DNA of 64,000 bases from Klebsiella sp. BIGb0407. Its GTDB lineage: Bacteria; Pseudomonadota; Gammaproteobacteria; Enterobacterales; Enterobacteriaceae. The stretch covers positions 248,001-312,000 of the forward strand of contig NZ_JANUEQ010000001.1 of assembly GCF_024807845.1 (NCBI RefSeq), written 5' to 3'. The first letter of the stretch is position 1, and every line of letters begins with the position of its first letter. Below are positions 1 to 8,793 of the stretch, piece by piece. Position numbers and translations under genes: made by a program. The notes under the pieces were generated by a model. It had not been told where the DNA came from, searched no databases, and saw only the letters and a list, made by a program, of their open reading frames with translations.

Positions 1-333
1 AAAATAGCCTCCAGGTTTTTTAAATAAAGCATAGTCAGCAATTTTTATTGTCGAAGCCGATAAGATAAAATCAGACCAGGTGAAACCAATATCATTGGCT
101 ACCGGAAGGATATGATATTTACCCTGCGGATCGATCATAAATATAGTCGTGGTATTATTAGGGTGTGATGTATTATTCTCAAATCGAGAATAGACCACTA
201 AATCGTCCACCCCGTCACCGTTGATATCCAGCAGGTTACTGCCTTCTTTCAGAATCACTTTGCTGGTTTCATTCGCCAGAGCATGAAACGAGACCAGTAG
301 CAAAGCTAACATTAGCCCTTTTTTTATTTTCAC
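1..333 (-). CDS. CpmJ-like secreted protein, partial (cut by left window edge)
   Basis: Starts at a GTG at 333 with GAGGA about ten bases upstream and runs off the left edge after 111 codons. The first 20 residues form a signal peptide (MKIKKGLMLALLLVSFHALA). The mature part reads as a near copy of the protein encoded at 1133-1681: both have the pattern G.N.LDINGDG, then DLVVYS.FENNTSHPN and a block around GKYHILPVAND. The DxNxDG loop is the kind of calcium-binding-like turn seen in FG-GAP/VCBS-type beta proteins. From memory this resembles secreted proteins named CpmJ or CarG in carbapenem-associated loci; that link is unverified. It is the last gene of the minus-strand cluster starting near 2534, after a 257-base gap. 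Confidence 0.8.
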   Translation of the reverse strand, partial: MKIKKGLMLALLLVSFHALANETSKVILKEGSNLLDINGDGVDDLVVYSRFENNTSHPNNTTTIFMIDPQGKYHILPVANDIGFTWSDFILSASTIKIADYALFKKPGGYF

Positions 334-590
334 CCAGAGAAATCCTCAATAGTCTGATGCCCGGTACTAAAATCTCGCACAAGAACGACTTAGCTGGCTT
401 ACGCCTTATTATGATCTAAAAATAGCACATTGATTGACGGGTTGAAGTTTAAGTTAAGTGTGTCAGGTCGCAGAATATAACAATAGGCAGGCAAAAAAAT
501 GCCTGACTGCCTGAGTGTGCAACTCAAGCGGCTGAAACCACAGGCGCTGCCAGGTTTGCCTACCCTTGTTGCCTGTAAGCCCTCCAGATA
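334..590. other. Intergenic spacer with a short hairpin
   Basis: No gene is seen between the two minus-strand genes. It contains a perfect short inverted repeat at 488-505 (CAGGCA, six-base A loop, TGCCTG), too short to be a convincing terminator. A promoter for the leftmost gene may lie here, but no clear -10/-35 pair stands out. Confidence 0.4.
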
Positions 591-1136
591 TTAGTAGAAC
601 AAATCCAATTGATAAGGCTCGCCAATAATCGCCATCGCTCCGCTAGCCTGTCGGGCAAAATCTGCCTGATAGCGAGCATTCTTTATACCCGTTACCAGAT
701 TATCAACGTCGCTGTATGCCCCTCTGATTGCCGGTGCTGTAGCCCATTCTGGCAGGTTTTCTATCCGGTAATCGAAAATAACAGAGAGGGTGCCATCATC
801 ATTCTTAATGATTTTTTCAATTTGATTAACCCGTATAGTCCCGTAACAAAAATCATTTTTTTTGTTAAATTCTTTTTTCCCCTGCGGAGTTAATGACCAT
901 TGCTTAGTGGCTGATTGACCCTTGTCAGTAACCAAACCGACCTCCATTAGCGCTGCCATTCTGGCATATACCCAGGCAGATTCACCCTGCGCCATGGATA
1001 CCGGCCACTGCAGCTCGCCAAGGCATAAAGGGGGCTGTTTATCCAGGGCTTGTTGTATCAGTTTAGCGTATGGTTTTTGGTTGCTATAACTTAAGCCTGG
1101 TAACATCAGTAGTAAAATAAATAGAGCAGATTTCAT
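591..1136 (-). CDS. CpmK-like secreted protein
   Basis: A 181-residue protein with an N-terminal signal peptide (MKSALFILLLMLPGLSYS) and a soluble mature domain. Two cysteines (in PPLCLGEL and NDFCYGTI) could form a disulfide after export. The segment after the first cysteine (YARMAALMEVGLV, then W.LTPQGKKEF) looks like a winged-helix-type fold placed outside the cytoplasm. I recall similar proteins being annotated CpmK in enterobacteria with carbapenem-related genes, but no function is established here. Its ATG overlaps the stop of the upstream CpmJ-like gene by four bases, so the two are translationally coupled in one operon. Confidence 0.75.
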   Translation of the reverse strand: MKSALFILLLMLPGLSYSNQKPYAKLIQQALDKQPPLCLGELQWPVSMAQGESAWVYARMAALMEVGLVTDKGQSATKQWSLTPQGKKEFNKKNDFCYGTIRVNQIEKIIKNDDGTLSVIFDYRIENLPEWATAPAIRGAYSDVDNLVTGIKNARYQADFARQASGAMAIIGEPYQLDLFY

Positions 1137-1681
1137 TTTAGTTTCTCAATCTGAAAATGTTTAAATGCCTCATCGGTATCAGGATATTTTTCTGTAGTGA
1201 CATAAGAGCTCTTGTGCTCCCAGGAATAGAGGGGAACACCCGGTGCATTTTGATCAGTATTCATATCATAACGCGTAAATTTAACCGGTAGGGCATCGGA
1301 CATATCATCGCCATATTTTCCGCCGGCTTTTTTCTGTGCGCTGACTATAAAATAGCCTTTCTGTTTTTTATATAAGGCATAGTCGGCTATTTTTATTGTC
1401 GAAGCGGATAAAATAAAATCAGACCAGGTAAAGCCCGTATCATTGGCTACCGGAAGAATATGGTACTTTCCCTGTCGATCAACCACAAATATAGTCATGG
1501 TCTGATTAGGGTGTGATGTATTATTTTCAAATTTTGAATACACCACTAAATCTTTTATCCCATCACCATTGATATCCAGCATATTGACACCTTCTCTAAG
1601 TGTTACCTTACTGGTATTATTCGCACAGACGGTAAATGGTATCAGTAGTGATAATAAAAAAACCAAGCTATTTTTTTTCAT
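1133..1681 (-). CDS. CpmJ-like secreted protein
   Basis: A 182-residue exported protein with signal peptide MKKNSLVFLLSLLIPFTVCA. The N-terminal third carries the DINGDG loop of FG-GAP-like proteins; the rest is a beta-rich soluble domain with no recognised catalytic motif. It is a close paralogue of the truncated gene at 1-333 over the whole shared stretch. The start ATG lies inside the last 14 bases of the upstream SUMF1-fold gene, and its stop overlaps the CpmK-like start, so all three are one polycistronic unit. CarG/CpmJ-type proteins are reported as periplasmic factors in carbapenem producers; whether this copy does anything similar is inference only. Confidence 0.75.
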   Translation of the reverse strand: MKKNSLVFLLSLLIPFTVCANNTSKVTLREGVNMLDINGDGIKDLVVYSKFENNTSHPNQTMTIFVVDRQGKYHILPVANDTGFTWSDFILSASTIKIADYALYKKQKGYFIVSAQKKAGGKYGDDMSDALPVKFTRYDMNTDQNAPGVPLYSWEHKSSYVTTEKYPDTDEAFKHFQIEKLK

Positions 1682-2534
1682 GTATAGAACCCCTGACTAA
1701 TCGAAATCCAATATCTGACATAGTAATCCCAGAGCTATGACTATCGCAGCTGGCTAAGGTGGTTGCATGAGAAAGATAACTCCCTCCACAAAAGTAGTAC
1801 ATTATCGTATTATCTAGCTGATAACTTTCAAAAACCCATTCGGAAACATTACCGCTCATATCAAAAATACCCAGTGCGTTAGGAGACAACTTACCCACGA
1901 TCTGTGTGCCAAAATGAGGGCTATCAAATTCCGGATACCAGGCCACTTTTTTTGCATTGTTACTTCCAGAATGAAGGTCACCATAGGTATTAGATTTTAG
2001 CGCTGGCTTGCCTCCTCTGGCCGCGACCTGCCATTCATGTAAACCGGGTAAACGATAACCCGTGGCTTTGGGATTGACATAAATAGCACTATTTCTATCA
2101 CTAGCCCGTAGTGGCTCAGCATTTTTCATCAGGTATACAGGTTGCAGTTGCAGCATTTCACTCAGTGCATTGGCAAATATAATGGTATCTAACCATTCTA
2201 TATTGGTAACAGGATGGAGACCGCCATCAGTTTCTGGCGTGAGGCAGTCTTCCTCCCTGGCACCATTACAGCCGTTGTTTATTATATAGCCATGGTTATT
2301 TGCCCAGGCAGAAACTTGTTGATAGAGCGAGTAAGTGACCTCTTTCTTCATAATAAAAAATGATTCTAAATGTACATTAGTATGTTCTGCATAATTATGT
2401 CTGCCAAAAACATTACCAGTATAATAATTACCTTCCTCAACGAAGCTCTCAGGGATAATAGTATGAGCTTTTAAATAGAAGGGTAATGTAATCATAAAAA
2501 AACTTAGCCATATAAAATTGATTTTATTTCTCAT
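1668..2534 (-). CDS. Secreted SUMF1/formylglycine-generating-enzyme-fold protein
   Basis: Start set at the ATG at 2534 because it begins a clear signal peptide (MRNKINFIWLSFFMITLPF); an in-frame ATG at 2612 would put 26 polar residues ahead of it. The mature protein shows SUMF1-fold landmarks: an N-terminal block with VTNIEW, the GYRLPGLHEWQVAARGG segment, PNALGIFDMSGNVSEWVFE, and a C-terminal GGSYLSH...GFRLVRG. In true formylglycine-generating enzymes a catalytic cysteine follows GGSYM; here that position is serine, so sulfatase activation is unlikely. Related inactive folds act as ligand-binding or scaffold proteins. It heads the operon with the CpmJ- and CpmK-like genes, overlapping the next gene by 14 bases. 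Confidence 0.8.
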   Translation of the reverse strand: MRNKINFIWLSFFMITLPFYLKAHTIIPESFVEEGNYYTGNVFGRHNYAEHTNVHLESFFIMKKEVTYSLYQQVSAWANNHGYIINNGCNGAREEDCLTPETDGGLHPVTNIEWLDTIIFANALSEMLQLQPVYLMKNAEPLRASDRNSAIYVNPKATGYRLPGLHEWQVAARGGKPALKSNTYGDLHSGSNNAKKVAWYPEFDSPHFGTQIVGKLSPNALGIFDMSGNVSEWVFESYQLDNTIMYYFCGGSYLSHATTLASCDSHSSGITMSDIGFRLVRGSIHEKK

Positions 2535-2808
2535 TGAATTTTCACAGTCTTGTTTAAAACTCATCAAAAGGGTACATGAGGAGCCAGCATAATTATGCAA
2601 CAATAAATACAAAAAACTATTTTCTTATAGTTTATGTTAAACGTCATCTCAGGACGCAAAGCGTCATGGATTATCCCTGAGAGTGAGCAGGACGAAGACT
2701 CAATCCGACATTGTCAGCAACATCCAGCATCTCAATCGCAGAATATAACGATACCTGAGCAAAAAGCTGTACAATGCGCGCAGACAGCCCTATTTAGAGA
2801 ATCATACT
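2535..2808. other. Divergent intergenic region ahead of dbpA
   Basis: AT-rich spacer between the minus-strand secreted-protein operon and dbpA. It should hold promoters for both, but I see no confident boxes or operator repeats. A small open frame at 2634-2843 overlaps the dbpA start and shows no coding character. Confidence 0.4.
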
Positions 2809-4182
2809 GTGACCGCTTTTTCAGAACTGAATGCTTTACCTGATGCTCAACTGACTAACCTTAATGAGCTCGGATACCTTAATATGACGCCGGTACAGGC
2901 GGCAACCTTGCCAGCGATTCTGGCGGGCAAAGATGTACGTGCACAAGCCAAAACCGGCAGCGGTAAAACGGCTGCATTTGGTCTTGGATTACTACAACGT
3001 ATTGAGGCCGGACAATTTTCCACTCAGTCGCTGGTACTGTGCCCGACGCGTGAGCTGGCAGCCCAAGTCGCGGAAGAGCTACGTCGTCTGGCACGCTATA
3101 TGCCCAATATTAAAATTCTCACCCTGTGTGGTGGACAGTCCTTTGGCGTGCAGAAAGAATCCTTACAACATGCGCCGCATATTATTGTCGCCACGCCGGG
3201 TCGTTTGCTTGACCATCTGAAAAAAGAGACCGTAAACCTTGGCTCTGTGCGGGTAGTGGTGCTGGATGAAGCCGACCGTATGCTGGATATGGGCTTTGCA
3301 GACGCTATTGACGAAGTCATGGCCTATGCGCCACCAAAACGTCAAACCCTGTTGTTCTCTGCCACCTGGCCACCCGCTATTGCGGCAATTAGTGGCCGCA
3401 TTCAGCAGAACCCGGAAACGATTGAGATTGATACCGTTGATGAGCTCCCGGCGGTTGAACAGCATTTTTATGAAGTATCGCGTCATCAGAAAATTAAACA
3501 GCTACAGCAGCTATTAAGTCAGTATCAGCCCGCGTCTTGTGTGGTGTTCTGTAATACCAAGAAAGATTGTCAGGCGGTTTGTGACGAGCTGAATGCGGGT
3601 GGACAAAGTGCTCTGGCACTGCACGGTGATATGGAACAGCGTGACCGTGATCAGACGTTGATTCGTTTCGCTAACGGCAGTAGCCGGGTTCTGGTCGCAA
3701 CAGACGTAGCTGCCCGTGGTCTGGATATCAAAGCCCTGGAAATGGTCGTTAACTACGAACTGTCCTGGGATCCTGAAGTACATGTTCATCGTATCGGCCG
3801 TACCGCGCGTGCAGGGCAGGATGGGCTGGCGGTTAGTTTCTGCGCTCCTGAAGAAGCCCAGCGTGCCGCTGTTCTCGCCGATATGCTGAATATCTCACTG
3901 AACTGGAAACAGGCCCCGGCAGCCGGAACCATTAAACCACTGGCGGCAGAGATGGTAACCTTATGCGTTGATGGCGGTAAAAAAGCCAAAATGCGTCGCG
4001 GTGATGTGCTGGGTGCATTAACTGGTGAAATGGGGCTTGATGGCGCTGATATAGGCAAAATCGATGTGCATCCGATGCATGTTTATATTGCCGTGCGCCA
4101 GTCGGTGGCTCGCCATGCAGCTTCGCAATTACAGAAAGGTAAGATCAAAGGTAAGTCGGTTAAAGTGAGAATACTGCGCTAA
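2809..4182 (+). CDS. dbpA: ATP-dependent RNA helicase DbpA
   Basis: A 457-residue DEAD-box helicase, the same length as E. coli DbpA and collinear with it from MTAFSELNALP to the C-terminus. It remodels 23S rRNA hairpin 92 during 50S subunit assembly. Visible motifs: Q motif (MTPVQAATLPA), Walker A (AKTGSGKT), PTREL, DEAD box, SAT, ARGLD, HRIGRTAR. The C-terminal RNA-binding domain (from about residue 380, MRRGDVLGALTGE) is the RRM-like module that gives DbpA its rRNA specificity. The start is GTG at 2809, fixed by homology. The gene is monocistronic and divergent from the SUMF1-led operon across a 274-base gap. Confidence 0.97.
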   Translation: MTAFSELNALPDAQLTNLNELGYLNMTPVQAATLPAILAGKDVRAQAKTGSGKTAAFGLGLLQRIEAGQFSTQSLVLCPTRELAAQVAEELRRLARYMPNIKILTLCGGQSFGVQKESLQHAPHIIVATPGRLLDHLKKETVNLGSVRVVVLDEADRMLDMGFADAIDEVMAYAPPKRQTLLFSATWPPAIAAISGRIQQNPETIEIDTVDELPAVEQHFYEVSRHQKIKQLQQLLSQYQPASCVVFCNTKKDCQAVCDELNAGGQSALALHGDMEQRDRDQTLIRFANGSSRVLVATDVAARGLDIKALEMVVNYELSWDPEVHVHRIGRTARAGQDGLAVSFCAPEEAQRAAVLADMLNISLNWKQAPAAGTIKPLAAEMVTLCVDGGKKAKMRRGDVLGALTGEMGLDGADIGKIDVHPMHVYIAVRQSVARHAASQLQKGKIKGKSVKVRILR

Positions 4183-4200
4183 CTGCTTGTAAGAGTCTGT

Positions 4201-4229
4201 CATGGTACGTTTATCGCTAACGTACCATG
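4201..4229 (+). terminator. Stem-loop after dbpA
   Basis: Perfect 11-base inverted repeat: CATGGTACGTT at 4201-4211 and its complement at 4219-4229, seven-base loop. A T-rich stretch follows after a gap of about eight bases, so it is probably the dbpA terminator, though not a textbook one. Confidence 0.6.
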
Positions 4230-4518
4230 CTCCCATTCTTTTTCCTCCGCAATGTTCAAACCCATAGTTCTATCAGACATTGGCCAGAGGCAAGTGAATG
4301 AGCTCATCTGGCTATCTTGTGCATTGTAAAAAATTATTTTATTTATTGTCTTTATCCGGGGCGATATTTTCACTATTCCCGATGAACAAGATGTATGAGC
4401 TATGATTCAGCCAGAAACAAAGTATTACAGTCATCATTTCTCTCTTCATGAATAAATTCTGTCAGGCAGTATGATATCTGTTCGGATAAGAGAATCTCGG
4501 GCAGGAGTATTAAAGGTG
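4230..4518. other. Intergenic region before the zeta-like kinase gene
   Basis: With the dbpA stem-loop just to its left this makes a 336-base stretch without a gene. It is AT-rich and presumably contains the promoter of the kinase gene. No repeats, RNA gene or operator were recognised. Confidence 0.35.
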
Positions 4519-5265
4519 ATGGATTCACTAAAAAAGAGCGAATTTTTAAGTCAGATCGTCAGGGATTTTAAGGATGAAATTGCAGGTTTTTCTTTTGATG
4601 TAGCAAAAAAAATTAAAAATCAGATTTTCACCACAATGACCAGGAACATCAATGCAACTAGCGAACCGATAGTATTTTTTACTGCGGGAGCTCCTGCATG
4701 CGGTAAAAGCGAAACCGTAAAATATTTACTTGAAATATATCCTAATACGGTGCGTATCGATCCTGATGAGTTCAGAGAACTATTTCCTTATTATATTGGT
4801 AGTAATGCAGAGAATTATCAGAAACCTTGCACACATATTATATCTCACTGTTACAAAAACTCGGTGGCCAGGCGTTTTGATATTATTCACGACACTAATT
4901 TTGCTGATACGGATACCGCGATAAAAAACATAGCCGAAGCGTTTAAAAAAGGGTATTGGGTTCAGATAATTTATGTTTATCTGGATCCCATAAATGCCTG
5001 GAAACATGCTCAAAGGCGAGTGCGTAAAATACTTCCGGAGGTTTTTTGCCATAACTATTTTAAGGTCCGGTCAACGATAAAATCAGTTCTGACGCATCCT
5101 GGTTTTCAGGGGAAACCGCTGCGCTGTCGCGCTTATGTGTATGAGGAGATCCCTGGTAAACACGCATTTTCGGTAGCTATCCACGAAAATGTCACTGCTG
5201 AGACGCTTGATGTTTTTGTACCATTCAACTATTCAATTTCAGATCTTAAAAAGATTGCTGTATGA
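4519..5265 (+). CDS. Zeta-toxin-family kinase-like protein
   Basis: A P-loop protein of about 248 residues. The Walker A motif GAPACGKS near residue 57 is followed by IDPDEFRELFPYY, a conserved segment IIHDTNFADTDT and an arginine-rich HAQRRVRKILPE lid region: the order seen in zeta toxins, which phosphorylate UDP-N-acetylglucosamine and block peptidoglycan synthesis. The substrate of this one is not known. I prefer the ATG at 4519 (AGGAG 4503-4507); an in-frame ATG at 4471 would add 16 residues. No epsilon-type antitoxin lies upstream. The next ORF begins about 30 bases after its stop. Alternatives are a chromosomal housekeeping kinase or an effector-like kinase. Confidence 0.7.
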   Translation: MDSLKKSEFLSQIVRDFKDEIAGFSFDVAKKIKNQIFTTMTRNINATSEPIVFFTAGAPACGKSETVKYLLEIYPNTVRIDPDEFRELFPYYIGSNAENYQKPCTHIISHCYKNSVARRFDIIHDTNFADTDTAIKNIAEAFKKGYWVQIIYVYLDPINAWKHAQRRVRKILPEVFCHNYFKVRSTIKSVLTHPGFQGKPLRCRAYVYEEIPGKHAFSVAIHENVTAETLDVFVPFNYSISDLKKIAV

Positions 5266-5294
5266 TAAATGTTCACATAGAGGAGGGAAACACT

Positions 5295-5492
5295 ATGTTA
5301 CTGAAAGTCAATCAATCAACTCAAAGAAAAGAAGTTTCGTTGCGGGATTTGTTTGGAGACAATCTTACAGCAGCGGGTAAAGGCGTGCTTGAGAGGACGG
5401 CGGAAAAAACAGCGCATGATCTTGCTGTAATTATTTTTTCATCTAATGCCGGGTTATCAAGTGACGTGGAACTCTCGGTTCAGAATCGATGA
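5295..5492 (+). CDS. Small protein downstream of the zeta-like kinase
   Basis: A 65-residue ORF. The ATG at 5295 has a very strong ribosome site (GAGGAGGG ending about six bases before it). A longer frame from 5262 would overlap the kinase stop codon by four bases, but lacks such a site. The product is polar with a predicted amphipathic middle (GVLERTAEKTAHDLAVIIF) and no recognised domain. Position and size suggest a partner of the kinase, perhaps an antitoxin or chaperone; that is inference. The order would be toxin first, the reverse of epsilon-zeta operons. Confidence 0.55.
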   Translation: MLLKVNQSTQRKEVSLRDLFGDNLTAAGKGVLERTAEKTAHDLAVIIFSSNAGLSSDVELSVQNR

Positions 5493-5553
5493 GTACTGCC
5501 TCGGAATAAAACAGAACTTGAATAGAGGATTGTTGTATTCAAGTGTTTAAAAC

Positions 5554-5578
5554 GCCCGCATCCCAAAGGGATACGGGC
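5554..5578 (-). terminator. Rho-independent terminator of the afu operon
   Basis: GC-rich inverted repeat of 11 bases (GCCCGCATCCC / GGGATACGGGC, one mismatch) with an AAA loop. Read on the minus strand it is followed by GTTTTAAAC, fitting a terminator for afuC, which stops at 5588. It may also stop plus-strand transcription from the kinase gene pair. Confidence 0.75.
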
Positions 5579-5587
5579 ATCAGTCAA

Positions 5588-6637
5588 TCAGGGCGCATCA
5601 GCCAGAATAAACATCCCGTAAGGGTGGATTTCCAGGTAATAACTCTCGCCCGCATTCGGTTGTAAACGCGTAGCATTGACTTGCAGTAACAGCGTTTGCC
5701 CGTGCCATTCAACTGTCACTTCATATTGTGGTCCCATATAAGCAACATGGCGCACAATGCAACGCTGACACTCTTCGCCACGGTCACTCAGTGTGATGGC
5801 TTCCGGTCTGACGCCAACGGTACCTTCTGCCTCGGTAATCACTAACTGTGGCGGACGCGGCAGGGCGTAGCCATAGATCTCGACCACATCCTGAGTAAAG
5901 CGAGCCGGGAAGATGTTGGCATCACCCATAAAGTTCGCCATAAAGCGTGAGGCAGGGTGACGATAGAGCGTCTGCGGACTGCCCATTTGCATAATCACGC
6001 CTTTATTCATCACCAGCACCGTATCAGATACCGCAAAAGCTTCGCTCTGATCGTGGGTGACATACAGGGACGTGATATTAAATTGCTTCTGCAAATCGCG
6101 GATTTTATCGCGCATACTGCGGCGCAGGTTAGCATCCAGGTTACTCAACGGCTCATCAAACAACAAGACTTTAGGTTTCAGGATCAGAGCACGCGCCAGA
6201 GCAACACGTTGCTGTTGCCCACCGGAAATCTGGTCGACATAACGGTTTTCGAAACCGTCGAGATCGACCATCGCCAGCGCTTCTTTCACCCTGGTCTTGA
6301 TTTCTGCCTTAGCGACACCGAGCATCTTCAGACCATAGCCGACGTTTTCCCCGAGCGACATATGCGGAAACAGAGCATATGACTGAAATACCATACAAAT
6401 ATCGCGCTGCTGAATCGAACGCTCGGTAACGTCCTCACCATCAATAAAAATCTGTCCGCTGGTCGGTTTTTCCAGCCCGGCAACCAGACGAAGAATCGTC
6501 GTTTTACCGCAACCGCTCGGCCCCAGCAGGCTGACCATCTCCCCTTTAGGAATGGCTAAGTTAATGGTATCAATCACGGTATTGGTTCCAAACCGTTTTG
6601 TGATATTGCGTAATTCAACAAAATGAGCTTGCGTCAT
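5588..6637 (-). CDS. afuC: ABC transporter ATP-binding protein AfuC/FbpC-like
   Basis: A 349-residue importer ATPase that powers the AfuAB permease complex at the inner membrane. Visible motifs: Walker A (GPSGCGKT), Q-loop ([13 protein letters not shown]), signature [15 protein letters not shown], Walker B (LLFDEP), D-loop and H-loop (YVTHDQSEA). The C-terminal 110 residues form the TOBE-type regulatory domain typical of iron, spermidine and sugar importers ([11 protein letters not shown]). Last gene of the afuA-afuB-afuC order, 15 bases after afuB. Homologues are annotated as ferric transport proteins, but the context here (uhpABC next door) points to sugar phosphates. Confidence 0.9.
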   Translation of the reverse strand: MTQAHFVELRNITKRFGTNTVIDTINLAIPKGEMVSLLGPSGCGKTTILRLVAGLEKPTSGQIFIDGEDVTERSIQQRDICMVFQSYALFPHMSLGENVGYGLKMLGVAKAEIKTRVKEALAMVDLDGFENRYVDQISGGQQQRVALARALILKPKVLLFDEPLSNLDANLRRSMRDKIRDLQKQFNITSLYVTHDQSEAFAVSDTVLVMNKGVIMQMGSPQTLYRHPASRFMANFMGDANIFPARFTQDVVEIYGYALPRPPQLVITEAEGTVGVRPEAITLSDRGEECQRCIVRHVAYMGPQYEVTVEWHGQTLLLQVNATRLQPNAGESYYLEIHPYGMFILADAP

Positions 6638-6652
6638 AGTTATATTCCGTAA

Positions 6653-8731
6653 TCAGGCGTTGTTTTTGGCTTTGGAACGGGAAGTTCGGGACTCACCGAT
6701 CAGCCAGTCAAAGATGAAAATAATGGCCAGCATCACCACAATCAGAATCGATCCATAGGCGATAGCAATGCCGTACTCACCATCTTCCACTCGGTTCAGA
6801 ATATAGGCCGTGGCGACACGGGTATCCGGGGTAACAAGGAAAACAATGGCGCTGACGGTAGTAATGGCGCGAACGAAGCTGTAGATAAGGGCTGAAAGAA
6901 TCGCCGGGCGTAATAATGGCAACAGAATATTGATAATGGTGCGCATCGACCCGGCACGCAGGCTTAAAGACGCCTCGTCCAGTGATTTATCGATTTGTCC
7001 GAGTCCGGCAATACCAGCGCGAATACCGACGGGCACGTTACGCATCACCATAGAGATAATCACGATGGCTGCGGTACCGGTCAGGTACACCGGGGCGTCG
7101 TTAAAGGCGAGAATATAAGAAACACCTGCAACAGTACCAGGCACGGCGAAGCATAACATGGTGCTGAACTCGATGACTTTTTTGCCACGGAATTGCTGAC
7201 GAACCACAACCCAGGCAATCAACAGGCCAAAGAACGCGGTAATCGGTGCGGCAATACCTGCATACAACAGGGTATCGAGCAATGAAGGCCAGGCGCCGTC
7301 ATTCATACCTTGTCCGAACAGCTTGATAAAGTTATCGAGCGTCAGGGTGTAATCCACGCCCCAGTTCACGGTAAAGCTACCGTAGAAAATACTGCCATAC
7401 AGTAAGGTATTAAAGACCACCCAAAGGGTGAGTAAGGCAACGACTGCCCAAACCAATAAGGTTGGCAGCGGCTGGACATCGCCGCGAGACGATTTACCCG
7501 ATACGGTGACGTAGGAGCGCTTTCCAATCCACAGATACTGTACGCAGAATACCAGTAACGAGAAGATTAACAGGAAGGCTCCGAGGGTACTGGCAGCCTG
7601 ATAATCCAGTTGTGACCCGGTAATATAGAAGTAGATTTGCGTGGCCAGAACGTCAAAGTTCCCTCCCAGTACCAGGGGGTTACTAAAATCGGCCAGCGAC
7701 TGAACGATAACAATTAAGAATGCGTTAGCCAGGGCAGGTTTCAGCAATGGCATGAACACACCCATAAAGGTCTGCCAGCGATTCGCGCGTAAGGTATAGG
7801 AAGCTTCTTCCAGCGACGGATGAATAGTTTTAATGGCTCCGTCGAGGATCATAAATGCCATCGGGGTAAAGGCCAGAACTTGCGCCAGCCATATGCCGGT
7901 AAAACCATATAACCAGTTTGTGTTCACCAGGCCAAACCAGTCGACCATCAGTTCGGTAATATAACCCGAACGGCCCATCATCAGGGTGACGCCAAGCCCG
8001 ACAACAAAAGGCGGGGTAACGATCGGCAGTATAGAGAAAATACGTCCCAGCAGCGCACTGCGTTTAGCAATTCGCGTGGTATAAATGGCCAGTACCAGGC
8101 CAAAGAAAGTACAGCCAATACCCACGGCGACCGAAAGGACGATGGAGTTAATAATCACCTGGATAATATGTGATTTACTCAGCACCGCCATAAAGGCCAG
8201 AGGGGCAAACTCACCGCTGCTGTTAGTAAACATCGGGATGAAAATCGCGATGCTCGGCCAGATAATAAATACGCTAATCAGCGCAATAATGGCCACCAGC
8301 GCGCCGATAACAAAGCGGTCGCCTCCCAGCCATTCAAGACGCGTCAGAGCCAGCGTCAGTACTATCCCTAAGGCGACAAACAGCACAATAGTGGCATAGC
8401 CCATACCGCGCTCAGCGAACGTAGAGCTAATGACAATAAATGCCATACAGCCTAAAGCCCAGAGTGCGTCAAAACGATGACGACCCAGGTTTTCACCTTT
8501 AGCCAGGTGGAAAGGGCGTAACAGCAGAACGGTCGGCAGCAGATACCACAGTAAACTGATATTCAGCCCCGACCAGCTATAGGCTTCCAGCCACTCTTCC
8601 TGAGTGGATTCCAGCAGGCCATAGTCAAGGCTCCAGCTAGGCAGAAGAGCGAAAGCCAGCCAGCAAGCGATGACACACCAGACAATAGCGTCCCGCTTTC
8701 GCGGCGTACGCAAAAGTAATGTTTCAGACAT
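6653..8731 (-). CDS. afuB: ABC transporter fused permease AfuB/FbpB-like
   Basis: A 692-residue inner-membrane permease made of two fused halves, each with the EAA loop that docks the ATPase: SLEEASYTLRANRWQTF in the first half and SLDEASLSLRAGSMRTI in the second. About 12 or more hydrophobic segments are visible, with an N-terminal extension of extra helices (residues 1-170). This layout is typical of the FbpB/AfuB branch. It sits between the binding protein gene (62 bases away, with a stem-loop between) and the ATPase gene. Substrate is inferred from afuA and uhpABC, not from this sequence. Confidence 0.92.
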   Translation of the reverse strand: MSETLLLRTPRKRDAIVWCVIACWLAFALLPSWSLDYGLLESTQEEWLEAYSWSGLNISLLWYLLPTVLLLRPFHLAKGENLGRHRFDALWALGCMAFIVISSTFAERGMGYATIVLFVALGIVLTLALTRLEWLGGDRFVIGALVAIIALISVFIIWPSIAIFIPMFTNSSGEFAPLAFMAVLSKSHIIQVIINSIVLSVAVGIGCTFFGLVLAIYTTRIAKRSALLGRIFSILPIVTPPFVVGLGVTLMMGRSGYITELMVDWFGLVNTNWLYGFTGIWLAQVLAFTPMAFMILDGAIKTIHPSLEEASYTLRANRWQTFMGVFMPLLKPALANAFLIVIVQSLADFSNPLVLGGNFDVLATQIYFYITGSQLDYQAASTLGAFLLIFSLLVFCVQYLWIGKRSYVTVSGKSSRGDVQPLPTLLVWAVVALLTLWVVFNTLLYGSIFYGSFTVNWGVDYTLTLDNFIKLFGQGMNDGAWPSLLDTLLYAGIAAPITAFFGLLIAWVVVRQQFRGKKVIEFSTMLCFAVPGTVAGVSYILAFNDAPVYLTGTAAIVIISMVMRNVPVGIRAGIAGLGQIDKSLDEASLSLRAGSMRTIINILLPLLRPAILSALIYSFVRAITTVSAIVFLVTPDTRVATAYILNRVEDGEYGIAIAYGSILIVVMLAIIFIFDWLIGESRTSRSKAKNNA

Positions 8732-8763
8732 AAAGAGCCTTATCGGGCAGAGAAAAGAGAATT

Positions 8764-8785
8764 GGGTGACCTGAGGCGGTCACCC
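8764..8785 (-). other. Stem-loop between afuA and afuB
   Basis: Perfect eight-base inverted repeat (GGGTGACC / GGTCACCC, six-base loop) in the 62-base gap between the binding-protein gene and the permease gene. Such hairpins commonly protect the upstream message from 3' exonucleases, so the binding protein is made in excess over the membrane parts. There is no T run, so it is unlikely to be a full terminator. Confidence 0.5.
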
Positions 8786-8793
8786 TGATTTGG

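Noticed and set aside
2634-2843. 69-codon open frame before dbpA
   Set aside because: It overlaps the dbpA start, has no ribosome site and codes for a composition typical of noncoding DNA.
5957-6382. 141-codon open frame opposite afuC
   Set aside because: Antisense shadow of a clearly conserved ATPase gene; no start signal or family resemblance.
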